A DNA stretch of 64,000 bases, from assembly GCF_000771875.1 (NCBI RefSeq), contig NZ_JPXX01000021.1, forward strand, positions 62,001 through 126,000. Reading direction: 5' to 3'. Positions within the stretch are counted from its first letter, which is position 1, and every line of letters begins with the position of its first letter. Source of the DNA: Gallibacterium genomosp. 1 (GTDB taxonomy: Bacteria; Pseudomonadota; Gammaproteobacteria; Enterobacterales; Pasteurellaceae). Below, one piece after another: positions 33,414 through 43,136 of the stretch. A program made the position numbers and the translations under genes. The notes beneath the pieces were generated by a model that saw nothing but the letters and a program-made list of their open reading frames with translations, did no database searches and was not told the origin of the DNA.

Positions 33414-34160
33414 ATGCAAAAACTTCCTTTTAAACAAATTGCGCTTGTTACACTTTTTTCACTAGGTATTGTTGCTTGTGGGAGCTCCGGTGGTGGTAAC
33501 AATTCATCAAGCGGTACTTATGCAATTGGTGATGTAAGATTTGAGAGAGATGGCGCAGGAGAACTCGTTGATGCAAGACATAAAATTGTTAATGCGTCGG
33601 AGAGTAATGCAAGCGTTTATAAACAAGTTTATGAAACACTCGTCAATCAAACAGGAGAAAATGCGTATCATCAATCCTATACTGCTTATGGATTACACAA
33701 TATGGGAACATCTGATTCACCGGACTATCGTGTTGTTTTTGCAGCAAAAGATATACCTAATACCCTACCAACTAACTTAGATGCCAGTTATCAAGGAAAA
33801 GCTATTTTCACTGATCCAGAACAAGCAAATCAATTCTTAAGCGGTACAATGAATATGACCATTAAGGATGAGGGAATTACTGGAGCGTTTGACTTTGCTC
33901 AAAATGGAAAACTTACTATTGGCGGAGAAATTAACACTGAAGAAAATATGGCTGAAATCAGCAAAATGGGTAATGGGCGTGCTTTTAATATGTTCGGTGA
34001 AGTAAACGGTGATATTAAAGGTTATACCCTTAACGGTTATTTCTACGGTTCTGTTGCAGGTAAACAATATGAAGAGGTTGTGGGTGCAATAACCGGTAAT
34101 TTAAAACAAGGAACGACACAGATTGAAGCGCAAGGCGTATTCGCTGGTAGCAAACAATAA
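33414..34160 (+). CDS. Slam-associated surface lipoprotein (TbpB-like barrel fold)
   Basis: The 248-aa lipoprotein has a signal peptide ending in the lipobox GIVAC (Cys22), followed by a flexible Gly/Ser/Asn linker (GSSGGGNNSSSG). The middle region (about 35-140) is of unknown fold. From about 140 on, short alternating strands with glycine turns (ITGAFDF, KLTIGGEI, YTLNGYFYGSVAG, GAITGNL, QGVFAGSK) resemble the C-terminal beta-barrel of transferrin/hemoglobin-binding lipoproteins carried by Slam. The next gene is a Slam translocon, which strongly suggests display on the cell surface. The ligand is unknown. ACGGAG precedes the ATG. Confidence 0.75.
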   Translation: MQKLPFKQIALVTLFSLGIVACGSSGGGNNSSSGTYAIGDVRFERDGAGELVDARHKIVNASESNASVYKQVYETLVNQTGENAYHQSYTAYGLHNMGTSDSPDYRVVFAAKDIPNTLPTNLDASYQGKAIFTDPEQANQFLSGTMNMTIKDEGITGAFDFAQNGKLTIGGEINTEENMAEISKMGNGRAFNMFGEVNGDIKGYTLNGYFYGSVAGKQYEEVVGAITGNLKQGTTQIEAQGVFAGSKQ

Positions 34161-34167
34161 TATAACC

Positions 34168-34199
34168 AATCAATACACTTCATAAGAAGTGTATTGATT
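34168..34199 (+). other. Perfect 14-bp stem-loop between the lipoprotein and slam genes
   Basis: AATCAATACACTTC (34168-34181) pairs perfectly with GAAGTGTATTGATT (34186-34199) around an ATAA tetraloop, 7 bases after the lipoprotein stop. ATTCTGT follows rather than a T run. It is likely an mRNA 3'-end stabiliser or partial terminator that keeps substrate above translocon. Confidence 0.65.
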
Positions 34200-34220
34200 A
34201 TTCTGTAACATTAATGTTTT

Positions 34221-35597
34221 ATGACCATAATGAAAAATAAATTTCTCTTTCCTTTAATCCTTTTTTTATCATTCTCTGTTCAAGCAAATTCTGTTGTATC
34301 TACAGAAAATATGCCAAACACTAATATTGATTTTTGGCAAGAACAATTTAAAAATAATAAAGACCTTACTGAAAAAGGATTAAATCTTGCTATTCAACAA
34401 AGAGATTTTAATTTAATTAATACATTTTTATCTTTATATCTAACTTTTCCTAAACCGGATCAGTTCTTAGTTCTGTTCGCTGAAAGTCTTTTAGCTCAGA
34501 ATGAACAAAACTATACCAAATCGATCAATTTATTACGACGAATCCTTGCTATCAATCCTAAATTAAATCCGGTACGGCTCGAATTAGCCAAAGCTCTCTT
34601 TTTAAATCAACAAAATAATGAAGCACAAGCGCAATTTGAGCTTGTCAAATCAGATAATTTACCTCCGGCTCTTGAACAACTCATTGATTTATATCTTGAA
34701 GCAATTCAACGACGTAATCGTTGGTATAGTCAATTTAACGCCTATTATACCCAAACCGATAATGTCAATAACGTTTCTTCAGATATAAATATTGGGAATA
34801 CAGGTTTTCGGAAAAATCCAAGTATGCTGCCTCAATCGGCACACGGTATTGCTTTTAGCAACAACATAGGAAAAGATTTCAATCTAATATCTACGCATTA
34901 TCTTGCCTTAGGAAACTATCTTAATGGTAAATACTATTGGGATAATCACGATTATACTGATATTCAAGATCGCCTTAATCTAGGCTATAAATATAAAAAT
35001 GCAGTTCAACAATTAGCAATTTTACCTTTTTATCAATGGCGATGGGTAGCTAATAAACGATATCAACAAAGTTATGGTATTTCCCTAGCGTGGTCGCATT
35101 GGCTAAATAATCATTTTCAATTATCTAACACACTTGAATACGCAAAAAATAAATATTCACAAACCAAAATATTAGATGGGAATAGCAAATCCATCTCCAG
35201 CACTTTATTTTGGTTACCGAAAAGCACTCAATTTATATATATAGGATTTGATGCACTGTGGGAAAATACACAAGAAAAGCAATATTCTCATCATACGCAT
35301 AGCCTACGCTTAGGTTGGAAACAGGAATGGAAGCTTGGAATTTCTAGTCAGATAAATTTTTCTATTTCAAAACGTAAATATCATGATCAAGCTGTACTAG
35401 GGGGCATTTTACCGCTTAATAAAACGAGGAAAGATCATATCTATCAAGCTAACTTAACCCTATGGAAACGTGATTGGCAATGGTGGAATATTACACCAAA
35501 ACTACAATTTAATTGGAAACAACAGGTAAGTAATATTCCGTCAATGTATTCTTATACAGATAAGAACATCAATCTGTTATTTGAAAAACAATTTTGA
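34221..35597 (+). CDS. Slam (surface lipoprotein assembly modifier) outer-membrane translocon
   Basis: The 458-aa protein has a signal peptide (core MKNKFLFPLILFLSFSVQA), a TPR-like helical periplasmic domain (about 50-180, with INLLRRILAINPKLNPVRLELAKALF), and a C-terminal DUF560-type barrel of alternating aromatic strands from about 185. It ends in phenylalanine (FEKQF), as outer-membrane barrels do. Slam proteins move specific lipoproteins to the cell surface; the adjacent lipoprotein is the obvious client. The start is uncertain: ATG 34221 or ATG 34230, neither with a clear ribosome binding site. Confidence 0.85.
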   Translation: MTIMKNKFLFPLILFLSFSVQANSVVSTENMPNTNIDFWQEQFKNNKDLTEKGLNLAIQQRDFNLINTFLSLYLTFPKPDQFLVLFAESLLAQNEQNYTKSINLLRRILAINPKLNPVRLELAKALFLNQQNNEAQAQFELVKSDNLPPALEQLIDLYLEAIQRRNRWYSQFNAYYTQTDNVNNVSSDINIGNTGFRKNPSMLPQSAHGIAFSNNIGKDFNLISTHYLALGNYLNGKYYWDNHDYTDIQDRLNLGYKYKNAVQQLAILPFYQWRWVANKRYQQSYGISLAWSHWLNNHFQLSNTLEYAKNKYSQTKILDGNSKSISSTLFWLPKSTQFIYIGFDALWENTQEKQYSHHTHSLRLGWKQEWKLGISSQINFSISKRKYHDQAVLGGILPLNKTRKDHIYQANLTLWKRDWQWWNITPKLQFNWKQQVSNIPSMYSYTDKNINLLFEKQF

Positions 35598-35676
35598 TTA
35601 AATATTTGGAATTAAATATTTACCAAAATCTTCAATTAAAAATCACTATCTATTATCCACGCTGCTTTTTAACCAA

Positions 35677-35708
35677 TAAAAAAGCCTGATATCGAAAATA
35701 TCAGGCTT
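35677..35708 (-). terminator. Terminator of slyD
   Basis: An 11-bp perfect stem (AAGCCTGATAT / ATATCAGGCTT, 35682-35692 and 35698-35708) with a 5-nt loop is followed on the minus strand by a T run ending in TTTTATT. It also faces the end of the slam gene on the other strand. Confidence 0.85.
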
Positions 35709-35730
35709 ACTCCAAAATTCCATCTCTCGC

Positions 35731-36297
35731 TTAGTGGTGATGATGCCCACCGCAGCCACAGCCACCGTGTCCACCTCCGCAGCAGCCATCTTCATCATCG
35801 TGATGATGATGTCCTCCGCAACACCCCTCACCTTCTTGATGTAAATGACCATGTGCAATCTCTTCTGCTGTAGCTTCACGCACAGAAACAACTTCAACAG
35901 TGAATAATAAAGTTTGACCGGCAAGCATATGGTTACCATCAACTACTACATCTTCGTCCGTTACTTCAGTAATAACAACCGGTAATGGTCCGATGTCAGT
36001 GTCAGCAATAAAACGCATTCCCGCCTGTAACTCATCAACACCGTGGAACACATCTTTCGGCACACGTTGCACTAAATTGTCATTATATTCACCATAACCC
36101 TCTTGTGGTGATACTTTCACGTCAAATTTTTCACCAACTTCTTTGCCTTCCAATGCATTTTCTAAGCCGATAACAAGATTATTGTGACCTTGTAAATAAA
36201 GTAACGGTTGATTCGCAGGTGCTTCATCTACTAACACACCATCTTCAGTACGAACTTGATATGCAATACCTACTACGTAATTTTTTGCAACTTTCAT
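35731..36297 (-). CDS. slyD: FKBP-type peptidyl-prolyl isomerase SlyD
   Basis: Metallochaperone/isomerase that assists protein folding and nickel delivery. The start was set at ATG 36297 (MKVAKNYVV, 188 aa) with GGAGAAA upstream; a TTG at 36309 precedes it. FKBP segments (VLVDEAPANQPLLYL, GLENALEGKEVGEKF) surround the inserted flap, VDGNHMLAGQTLLFTVEV closes the domain, and the last about 40 residues are a metal-binding tail rich in His and Cys (GCCGG, HHHHDD, GCGCGG). Confidence 0.96.
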   Translation of the reverse strand: MKVAKNYVVGIAYQVRTEDGVLVDEAPANQPLLYLQGHNNLVIGLENALEGKEVGEKFDVKVSPQEGYGEYNDNLVQRVPKDVFHGVDELQAGMRFIADTDIGPLPVVITEVTDEDVVVDGNHMLAGQTLLFTVEVVSVREATAEEIAHGHLHQEGEGCCGGHHHHDDEDGCCGGGHGGCGCGGHHHH

Positions 36298-36345
36298 TAA
36301 TTTCTCCAATTATTTAGGGATAAAGTGCGGATTGTAACGGAATTT

Positions 36346-37071
36346 CTACTTTTCCGATAGAGCAATAACAACATTTGCCTCAATCGATAATTGAGATTCC
36401 CCCGGTGTAAAACTAACAGCATTACCATCTTCCTGTATTTCAGCAACTTTAGCCATACGCAAAGGCGCTGCTCTCATCATATAATCAACATTATTTTGGT
36501 CGATATTCATATTAATAATTCGATATTGATTGTAATGTAATCCAGATTTGATTAATTCCGCCTGTTGCTGTACCTGTGTCAACAATGACTGCAATAACTT
36601 ATCTCGTTGCTGTTTTTGCAATTCAGTAGAAACAAAAAATTTGGTTGACTGTACAAGGAAATCTTTCGGTAAATCCGAAACAAATTGTGCAATTTCACTA
36701 AAACTATTACTTTCTAACACTAAATTCGCTTTTAACGTCCAACTTGCCACTTTGCCTTTTTGATCATAATTAGCGTAACTTTGTCGTTGATTATTGGATA
36801 ATTTAATATTTTTATATTGTTTTATTTTAGTGACCGCCTTTTCTACCCGCTCCTCAATTTCCTGAGAACTTTTCGCCGAAAGATGCTCTCCGGTGAGTTG
36901 AGTGCTGATAATTAACTGAACTTTATCTTGAGGAACAACCGTTTCAGCTGAAACCCTAAAACTGACTTTTAATGTTTCTTCACTATTAGTCGGCTCCGCT
37001 TTTACCGGCGAAGCTACCATCATTAAACAACAAACAAAACCTGAAAAATAGTGAATAAATGTTTTTTTCAT
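36346..37071 (-). CDS. SIMPL domain (DUF541) periplasmic protein
   Basis: The 241-aa protein has a signal peptide (cleavage near SPVKA, residue 25). The body follows the SIMPL plan: VSFRVSAETVVPQDKVQLIIST near the start, a helical middle, KFFVSTELQKQQRDKLLQSLL near 145, and a final strand LSIEANVVIAL. Members such as YggE are periplasmic and linked to stress tolerance; molecular function is unclear. Confidence 0.75.
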   Translation of the reverse strand: MKKTFIHYFSGFVCCLMMVASPVKAEPTNSEETLKVSFRVSAETVVPQDKVQLIISTQLTGEHLSAKSSQEIEERVEKAVTKIKQYKNIKLSNNQRQSYANYDQKGKVASWTLKANLVLESNSFSEIAQFVSDLPKDFLVQSTKFFVSTELQKQQRDKLLQSLLTQVQQQAELIKSGLHYNQYRIINMNIDQNNVDYMMRAAPLRMAKVAEIQEDGNAVSFTPGESQLSIEANVVIALSEK

Positions 37072-37112
37072 ATGACTCCTTTAGAAAATAACAAAACAAT
37101 TAAAAAGCTAGT

Positions 37113-37655
37113 CTATTCGCTGTCAAACCAACCACGAATAAACTGAATAGATAAAAATAATGTTACTAACAATATGACATATAAGATATAGCTCACAATT
37201 GGTTTTGAAGCAGTAGCATCCTGCGCAACCTCTTTAATCGAAACGACATTACTGAACTCATCAAACATTGTGATACGCCACCCATAATATTTTACTTCAA
37301 CCAATTTACGCTCGTTAGCAAAGCCCTGAGCTTTAGCTTGCAAATTAGCTGAATCAAACTTGAAGTAGAAAGGAAACCCCCATCGAGTGTCTTCATTACG
37401 ATACACCATCACTTTATCTGTTTTGGGGTCTTGTGTATAAATATAATAAACATCACGTGTTGGTCCATCTGCCGGATTAGATTTAGTAATCGGACCATCC
37501 TTATCAACACGTTTGACTTCAACGCCCGTCACTTCTTTGATTGCATAACTTGGAAAGGTATAATTTACTCCTGCAGCCAAAATCAAATGCACACATAACG
37601 TAACTAATAGGAAAAACCAAAAGAAAAAACGGCGTAATGTAGAATGCTGAGCCAT
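37113..37655 (-). CDS. DUF1523 family membrane protein
   Basis: The 180-aa protein has an N-terminal transmembrane helix (about 8-30), a periplasmic domain with DVYYIYTQDP, RNEDTRWGFPFYFKFDSANLQ and VEVKYYGWRITMFDEFSNVVS, and a second helix near 150-170. These blocks are characteristic of DUF1523. Function unknown. Confidence 0.8.
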   Translation of the reverse strand: MAQHSTLRRFFFWFFLLVTLCVHLILAAGVNYTFPSYAIKEVTGVEVKRVDKDGPITKSNPADGPTRDVYYIYTQDPKTDKVMVYRNEDTRWGFPFYFKFDSANLQAKAQGFANERKLVEVKYYGWRITMFDEFSNVVSIKEVAQDATASKPIVSYILYVILLVTLFLSIQFIRGWFDSE

Positions 37656-37700
37656 AATTATTTCCTCATTTCATAGATAACATTGCTTTATCCTAGCATA

Positions 37701-38486
37701 TTATTGTGACAAATTAACGCCAAATAAGTTGCTAAAATTATTAGTAGTGATCTGGGCTAACTCTTCAACGGAAACACCTTTTAAGGTTGCAACATATTCA
37801 CACACCTCTCTGACATAAGCAGGCTGATTTTGTTTACCACGATATGGCACCGGCGCAAGATAAGGGGAATCCGTTTCTACTAGAAGACGTTCAAGCGGCA
37901 CGTGACGGATCACTTGACGAATATCTTCTGCATTTCTAAAGGTGATAATACCGGAAACAGAAATATAAAAACCTAATGCTAATGCCTGCTCCGCAAACCA
38001 TTGATTTTCAGTAAAACAGTGGATTACACCACCACAACGTTCAGCATGCTGTTCCTGCAATAAACGAATAGTATCTTCTCCAGCAGAACGGGTATGAATA
38101 ATCACCGGTTTCTTAAATTCATTAGCAATATCAATCTGCTGTGCGAAACAATCTTGTTGCTGCTGCTTATTATCCGCACTGTAATAGTAATCTAAACCGA
38201 TCTCACCTACCGCCACCACTTCAGGCAAGGCAATAATCTCTCTCAATTTGGCACTATCAAATACCTCTTCACCAATATCCAACGGATGTATACCACAAGA
38301 ATAGGAAATATCATTACGATGCGATAACTGCTGTTGTAGCTGGTGAAAGCGAGAAATACCTACGCCAATTGCCAAGCAGTGTTTCACATCACGCTGTTTC
38401 GCTTTTTCCAACACCTCATCCACATTTTTATGTAAAGCTTCATAATCTAATGCGTCTAAATGACAATGGGAATCTACAATAAACAT
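37701..38486 (-). CDS. ycfH: TatD-family metal-dependent hydrolase (YcfH type)
   Basis: The 261-aa TIM-barrel hydrolase has the metal motif DSHCHLD at residue 5-11, GEIGLDYYY near 95, [13 protein letters not shown] near 128, [16 protein letters not shown] near 153 and ETDSPYLAP near 205. Its place directly after holB in mltG-tmk-holB-ycfH matches the usual gammaproteobacterial order. It probably acts as a 3'-5' DNase or related phosphohydrolase. Confidence 0.92.
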   Translation of the reverse strand: MFIVDSHCHLDALDYEALHKNVDEVLEKAKQRDVKHCLAIGVGISRFHQLQQQLSHRNDISYSCGIHPLDIGEEVFDSAKLREIIALPEVVAVGEIGLDYYYSADNKQQQQDCFAQQIDIANEFKKPVIIHTRSAGEDTIRLLQEQHAERCGGVIHCFTENQWFAEQALALGFYISVSGIITFRNAEDIRQVIRHVPLERLLVETDSPYLAPVPYRGKQNQPAYVREVCEYVATLKGVSVEELAQITTNNFSNLFGVNLSQ

Positions 38487-38489
38487 TTT

Positions 38490-39488
38490 TTAACCTTCAA
38501 ATACCTGTTCTATCATTTTAATTAATCCATCTGTAATAATCAGTTCCTGATTTACACCATTAATCGACATTAAATCTGCGCGCATTTGCCGAACAATTAG
38601 CAATGCACGATAAATTTTTAATGTCGGTACTGCTTGCGCAAATGCGATAATCCCAGATTGCAAATCCCGACATAACCAATTTTGATAAATATGCAAACTG
38701 CATTTCAAAGTATCTAATAAAAATGATTCCAACCAATTAAGCTGTGTAACTGATTGTTCTGTTTCAAAATAGGGCAACAATATAAGTAAATTTTTATTGC
38801 GATAAAATTTCCAAAATTGTCGTAAAAAAGCGAGTCGTTGCGCAATTTCCCCTTTTTCTAAACTGATTTTAGCAGCGAATGGACGTTGATAATTCATCAA
38901 CAAAGCTGTTTTCATTTGTTCAAGATCGGAAAAACCTTGCTGTTGCAACCAATCTATTCCTTGTTGCATTGTCGGTAATGGCAATGCCCATTGCTGACAA
39001 CGACTCTGAATCGTTGCCAATACACGATGTTCAACATTAGTTTGCAAAATAAAATAGCAATCTTCTGTCGGCTCTTCTAATGTTTTCAACAATGCGTTAG
39101 CAGCAGCTTCCGTAAGCTGTTCTATTCCTTGTAAATAAACCACTTTTGATGTTTGCTGTTGACTGCGACGAGATAGCTTATCCGCCACTTCACGAATCGT
39201 ATCAACGCTGATTTTTTTGCCTTCTTCACTATGAATAAAATAAAAATCGGGATGAGAATGATGCAAAAAAAGTTGACATTGACGACAATGCCCACAAGCT
39301 TCTTGTGGTTGTTTATCTTCACACAACAACCATTGAGCTAAGGCAAAACAAAATTGCTCAGCTCCATTATTATCGGCACTGCGAATTAACAGTGCGTGAT
39401 GTCCGTAACCAGCTAAAAATGCTTGTATAATTTGTTGATAAATCGGAAATACCCAAGGTAAATCCACTATTTTTGTTGTTGAAACCAT
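38490..39488 (-). CDS. holB: DNA polymerase III subunit delta prime
   Basis: Clamp-loader subunit of the replicative polymerase. The 332-aa protein has the zinc module (Cys at 52, then CGHCRQC near 61-67) and the [14 protein letters not shown] sensor region near 140, with the usual degenerate nucleotide site. Its N-terminal codons overlap the tmk stop by 22 bases, indicating coupling. Confidence 0.93.
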   Translation of the reverse strand: MVSTTKIVDLPWVFPIYQQIIQAFLAGYGHHALLIRSADNNGAEQFCFALAQWLLCEDKQPQEACGHCRQCQLFLHHSHPDFYFIHSEEGKKISVDTIREVADKLSRRSQQQTSKVVYLQGIEQLTEAAANALLKTLEEPTEDCYFILQTNVEHRVLATIQSRCQQWALPLPTMQQGIDWLQQQGFSDLEQMKTALLMNYQRPFAAKISLEKGEIAQRLAFLRQFWKFYRNKNLLILLPYFETEQSVTQLNWLESFLLDTLKCSLHIYQNWLCRDLQSGIIAFAQAVPTLKIYRALLIVRQMRADLMSINGVNQELIITDGLIKMIEQVFEG

Positions 39489-40099
39489 TGTGTAATTGCT
39501 TTTCTAAGTTGTTCATTTACCTTTGAAAAATCTAAATTGGCATTAATAGTAATACTCTTCTCATCATCATTAACCAGTTGCAAATAGCGTTGACGAGTAC
39601 GTTGGAAAAAATCTATCTGCTGCTGTTCAATACGATCCAACTCACCTCGGCTACGCGCTCTTGCTAATCCGATTTCAGGCTCAACATCCAAATAGAGCGT
39701 TAAATCTGGTGTAAAATCACCTAGTACCGCCTTTTTTAAGGTCATCAACAAATTAATGTCCAAACCACGTCCACCACCTTGATAGGCTTGTGATGATAAA
39801 TCGTGTCGATCACCAATGACCCATTTACCTTGTTCCAATGCTGGTTTAATCACATTTTCCACCAATTGAACTCGAGCAGCATAAAGCATCAATAATTCTG
39901 CTTTATCGGTAATAACTTCATCACCTTCGCCCTGCTTGATTAATTGACGTAATTTCTCCGCCAGTGGTGTGCCACCCGGTTCACGCGTGAATACGAACTC
40001 CTTTATACCTAGTTCTTTCAGTACAGCCACTACGGTCTCTCTTGCACTGGTTTTTCCCGCACCCTCCAAACCTTCCAGTACGATAAATTTTGCTATCAT
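39467..40099 (-). CDS. tmk: Thymidylate kinase
   Basis: Phosphorylates dTMP to dTDP. The 210-aa protein shows the P-loop GLEGAGKTS at residues 9-17, the DRX motif [18 protein letters not shown] near 97, [14 protein letters not shown] near 38, and a LID region with [14 protein letters not shown] near 150. It overlaps mltG by 4 bases. Confidence 0.97.
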   Translation of the reverse strand: MIAKFIVLEGLEGAGKTSARETVVAVLKELGIKEFVFTREPGGTPLAEKLRQLIKQGEGDEVITDKAELLMLYAARVQLVENVIKPALEQGKWVIGDRHDLSSQAYQGGGRGLDINLLMTLKKAVLGDFTPDLTLYLDVEPEIGLARARSRGELDRIEQQQIDFFQRTRQRYLQLVNDDEKSITINANLDFSKVNEQLRKAITQWFQQQK

Positions 40100-41145
40100 T
40101 CTTTATTTCCTTGCTGCGCTTTCCAATTTCGATACCAACGTAAATATTGCTGTACCGCACGATTATGTTCATTTAATGAACGACTAAATTTGTGTCCGCC
40201 ACTACCGTCAGCAACAAAATAGAGATAATCTGTATCCGCCGGATTTGCCGCTGCTTCCAACGATGATTTATCCGGCATTGCAATCGGTGTAGGCGGTAAA
40301 CCATCAATAACATAGGTATTATATGGCGTTGTTGCATTCAAATCCTGCTTACGGATATTGCCTTGATAATGTTCGCCCATTCCGTAAATCACGGTCGGAT
40401 CAGTCTGCAATTTAATACCTCGTTTTAATCTATTGACAAAAACAGAGGCAATTTGTGGACGTTCCGACACAATAGAACTCTCTTTTTCAATAATTGAAGC
40501 TAAAATTAACAGCTCATATTCTGATTTTAACGGCAATGATTTATCTCGTTGTTCCCACGCCTGTTGCAATGTTTTTTGCATTTTATCTGCAGCGCGTTTT
40601 AACAGGGCAAGATCGGTTGAATTTGCAGTGTAATAATAGGTGTCAGGATAAAGCCAACCTTCAAGTTTACCTACTTTCACTGCCTCTTTCGGCAAGCCCA
40701 AAAGCTGATAAATTTCAGCTTCATTCTTATCTTTTAAATTGTGTTGAAGATACGGAGCTGCTGCCAAAGCTGCTTTCCACTGTTGAAATGTCGTTCCTTC
40801 CGGTAACGTTAAAGAAAATTGAACCTCTTTTCCACTGTGTATCAATGACAATAATTGCTCAAGATTATTGATATTCTTAAGAGAAAATGTGCCGGCTTTC
40901 AAAGTATATTCCGGATGTAGCTTAAATAGATAAGGCAAACCCCAAATCTTTTTGTCGATTAAACCTTGCTGCAATAACAATTCGGAAAATTGCTTACTAC
41001 TCGTCCCTTTCTCAATCGTTAATAACTGCTCCGGCTGATGTGAAATCGGTAATGTCAATAACTGAATGAGATGACGATAAATCAATGTTGCCGCTACAGC
41101 TACACTAATGATTAAAACCAATAAAAAGATAAGAAATTTTTTCAT
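40096..41145 (-). CDS. mltG: Endolytic murein transglycosylase MltG
   Basis: Inner-membrane transglycosylase that cuts nascent glycan strands. The 349-aa protein has one N-terminal transmembrane helix (about 4-25), a LysM-like subdomain, and the YceG domain with the catalytic glutamate in [10 protein letters not shown] near 216-225. [20 protein letters not shown] and [17 protein letters not shown] follow. Confidence 0.95.
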   Translation of the reverse strand: MKKFLIFLLVLIISVAVAATLIYRHLIQLLTLPISHQPEQLLTIEKGTSSKQFSELLLQQGLIDKKIWGLPYLFKLHPEYTLKAGTFSLKNINNLEQLLSLIHSGKEVQFSLTLPEGTTFQQWKAALAAAPYLQHNLKDKNEAEIYQLLGLPKEAVKVGKLEGWLYPDTYYYTANSTDLALLKRAADKMQKTLQQAWEQRDKSLPLKSEYELLILASIIEKESSIVSERPQIASVFVNRLKRGIKLQTDPTVIYGMGEHYQGNIRKQDLNATTPYNTYVIDGLPPTPIAMPDKSSLEAAANPADTDYLYFVADGSGGHKFSRSLNEHNRAVQQYLRWYRNWKAQQGNKE

Positions 41146-41219
41146 TCGACTAAATAATGCTTTTAAAAAGGAGCTAAGTTTAGCATAAAATCATTTTGAA
41201 TAAGACCAAGAGAACATTT

Positions 41220-41249
41220 AAAAAATAGCACACGCTAAGATGTGCTATT
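41220..41249 (-). terminator. Terminator of the Cys/Met metabolism gene
   Basis: Stem AATAGCACA / TGTGCTATT (41224-41232, 41241-41249) with an 8-nt loop, followed by a T run on the minus strand. Confidence 0.8.
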
Positions 41250-41255
41250 GAGAAT

Positions 41256-42371
41256 CTATTTTTTTGCTGCCTGTAACGCTTGTAGAATATCCGATTTAAT
41301 ATCTTCAATATTCTCTAGACCAACTGAAAAACGTAATAAGCGGTTGCACACGCCACGCACAACTCTCTCCTCTTCAGGAATATCCATATGCGTTTGTGTT
41401 GCCGGATAAGTAATAAAACTTTCTGTACCGCCCAAACTCTCAGCAAAAGTAATTAATTTTAATGCTTTTAAAAATGGCACTACCCATTTTTCTTCACGCA
41501 ATCGAAAAGAGAGCATTCCGCCTTTATTCGGATAAAGCACATCGGTAACATCATCCAAGTCATTTAAAAATTTTGCTATTTGTCTCGCATTTTGTTGGTG
41601 GCGCTCAACACGTAATGATAGTGTTTTTAACCCCCTGATGGTTAAATAACAATCAAATGGAGCCAACACAGCACCAGCACCATTTTGCATATAATAAAGA
41701 CGATCACAAAGTTCCTGTCCTTTTGCTACAATCAACCCAGCCAACACATCATTATGCCCAGCGATATATTTAGTTGCACTGTGAATAACAATATCCGCAC
41801 CATGCTCAATCGGTCTAAACAATACAGGTGTTAAAAAAGTGTTATCCACAATCAGTAACAAATTATGTGCTTTTGCCAATTTAGCAATGGCGGAAACATC
41901 GCACTCTTCCATCAATGGATTGGATGGTGTTTCCACAAAAATCGCTTTTGTATTTGATGTAATTGCCGCTTCGATTGCTTCCAAAGAGGCTGTATTAACG
42001 TAAACCGGTTTAACTCCGTGATTATTTTTGTAACAAAAATCCAATAAACGATACGTGCCACCATAAACATCACTAGAAATAATCCACTCATCCGGGCTAG
42101 TAAACAGGCTCATAATCAGTTGAATAGCCGCCATACCTGATGAACAGGCAAAACCACGATCGCCTTGCTCTAAACGTGCAATACCATCTTCCAATACTTG
42201 GCGAGTCGGATTTTTAGTTCTGATATAGTCGAAATTATCTTTGGCAATGCCTTTAATATCGGTATGACCAAATGCAGTTGAAAGATGAATCGGGGTTGCA
42301 ACAGCGCCGGTTGTAGCATCAGTACGATTACCAAGCTGTACTAATAAGGTGTCTATTGATTGTTGTGCCAT
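41256..42371 (-). CDS. metB: Cys/Met metabolism PLP enzyme, probable cystathionine gamma-synthase MetB
   Basis: PLP enzyme of trans-sulfuration. The start was set at ATG 42371 (MAQQSIDTLL, 371 aa) with TAGGA upstream; a TTG at 42386 precedes it. The PLP fold shows NPTRQVLEDGIARLE near 55, GFACSSGMAAI near 75, SSDVYGGTYRL near 100, VDNTFLTPVLFRPIEHGADIV near 172 and the Schiff-base lysine in HSATKYIAGHNDV near 196. Family subtypes (MetB, MetC, MetZ) are hard to separate by eye. The length and the overall match to the Haemophilus enzyme favour MetB. Confidence 0.75.
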   Translation of the reverse strand: MAQQSIDTLLVQLGNRTDATTGAVATPIHLSTAFGHTDIKGIAKDNFDYIRTKNPTRQVLEDGIARLEQGDRGFACSSGMAAIQLIMSLFTSPDEWIISSDVYGGTYRLLDFCYKNNHGVKPVYVNTASLEAIEAAITSNTKAIFVETPSNPLMEECDVSAIAKLAKAHNLLLIVDNTFLTPVLFRPIEHGADIVIHSATKYIAGHNDVLAGLIVAKGQELCDRLYYMQNGAGAVLAPFDCYLTIRGLKTLSLRVERHQQNARQIAKFLNDLDDVTDVLYPNKGGMLSFRLREEKWVVPFLKALKLITFAESLGGTESFITYPATQTHMDIPEEERVVRGVCNRLLRFSVGLENIEDIKSDILQALQAAKK

Positions 42372-42566
42372 AATGATTCCTAACAAAATTTAAAATATTT
42401 TTATATCAAACTCATCATTCTTGCATAAACAGCTATGACAGAAAAGGGATTCTATGTAAATCATCAAATTATTCACATTTATGGGTAAAAAAACGGCATT
42501 AATTTTTAATCCTTAATTAATAAGTTTCTTTTTTCATCAATCAGACAAGAAATTAAAAATAATCGT

Positions 42567-42594
42567 TTGACAAAAAAATTCAATTCCGTAAAAT
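42567..42594 (+). promoter_or_regulatory. Promoter of the tRNA array
   Basis: Perfect TTGACA (42567-42572), 16-base spacer, TAAAAT (42589-42594), then the GC-rich discriminator GCGCC typical of stable-RNA promoters under stringent control. It lies 42 bases before the first tRNA. Confidence 0.8.
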
Positions 42595-42636
42595 GCGCCT
42601 CGTTGATTAGCGATGCTGTTAGCATAATTAATCTAA

Positions 42637-42712
<76 letters not shown>

Positions 42713-42714
42713 AT

Positions 42715-42801
42715 GCCCGGGTGGTGGAATCGGTAGACACAAGGGATTTAAAATCCCTCGGCTTTCGAGCTGTGCGAGTTCAAGTCTCGCCCCGGGCACC
42801 A
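42715..42801 (+). tRNA. tRNA-Leu (anticodon TAA), copy 1
   Basis: 87 nt including CCA, with the long variable arm of class II tRNAs. Acceptor GCCCGGG / CCCGGGC; anticodon stem AGGGA / TCCCT around TTTAAAA. It begins 2 bases after the first tRNA-Gly, so the two are processed from one transcript. Confidence 0.97.
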
Positions 42802-42812
42802 TTTAATAATAA

Positions 42813-42888
<76 letters not shown>

Positions 42889-42894
42889 ATAAAT

Positions 42895-42968
42895 GGCGTG
42901 TTAGCAGAGAGGTTATGCACCGGATTGCAAATCCGTGGAGCTCGGTTCGATTCCGGGACACGCCTCCA
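42895..42968 (+). tRNA. tRNA-Cys (anticodon GCA)
   Basis: 74 nt including CCA. Acceptor GGCGTGT / ACACGCC, anticodon loop region ATTGCAAAT with GCA, and discriminator T, as in other bacterial tRNA-Cys. Confidence 0.96.
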
Positions 42969-42984
42969 TAAAACATAAATATTC

Positions 42985-43071
42985 GCCCGGGTGGTGGAAT
43001 CGGTAGACACAAGGGATTTAAAATCCCTCGGCTTTCGGGCTGTGCGAGTTCAAGTCTCGCCCCGGGCACCA
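42985..43071 (+). tRNA. tRNA-Leu (anticodon TAA), copy 2
   Basis: 87 nt. It differs from the first copy by one base in the variable arm (G at 43038 versus A at 42768), which keeps pairing as a G-U wobble. It is the last gene of the array. Confidence 0.97.
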
Positions 43072-43136
43072 TTTATATCCTTTCAAATCAATATCTTATA
43101 TTTTCCATTTATAACGTTACTTTATTAATTTTTCTC

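Noticed and set aside
35646-35942. 98-codon minus-strand frame over the slyD 3' end
   Set aside because: Shadow frame of slyD with no start signal; SlyD is unambiguous.
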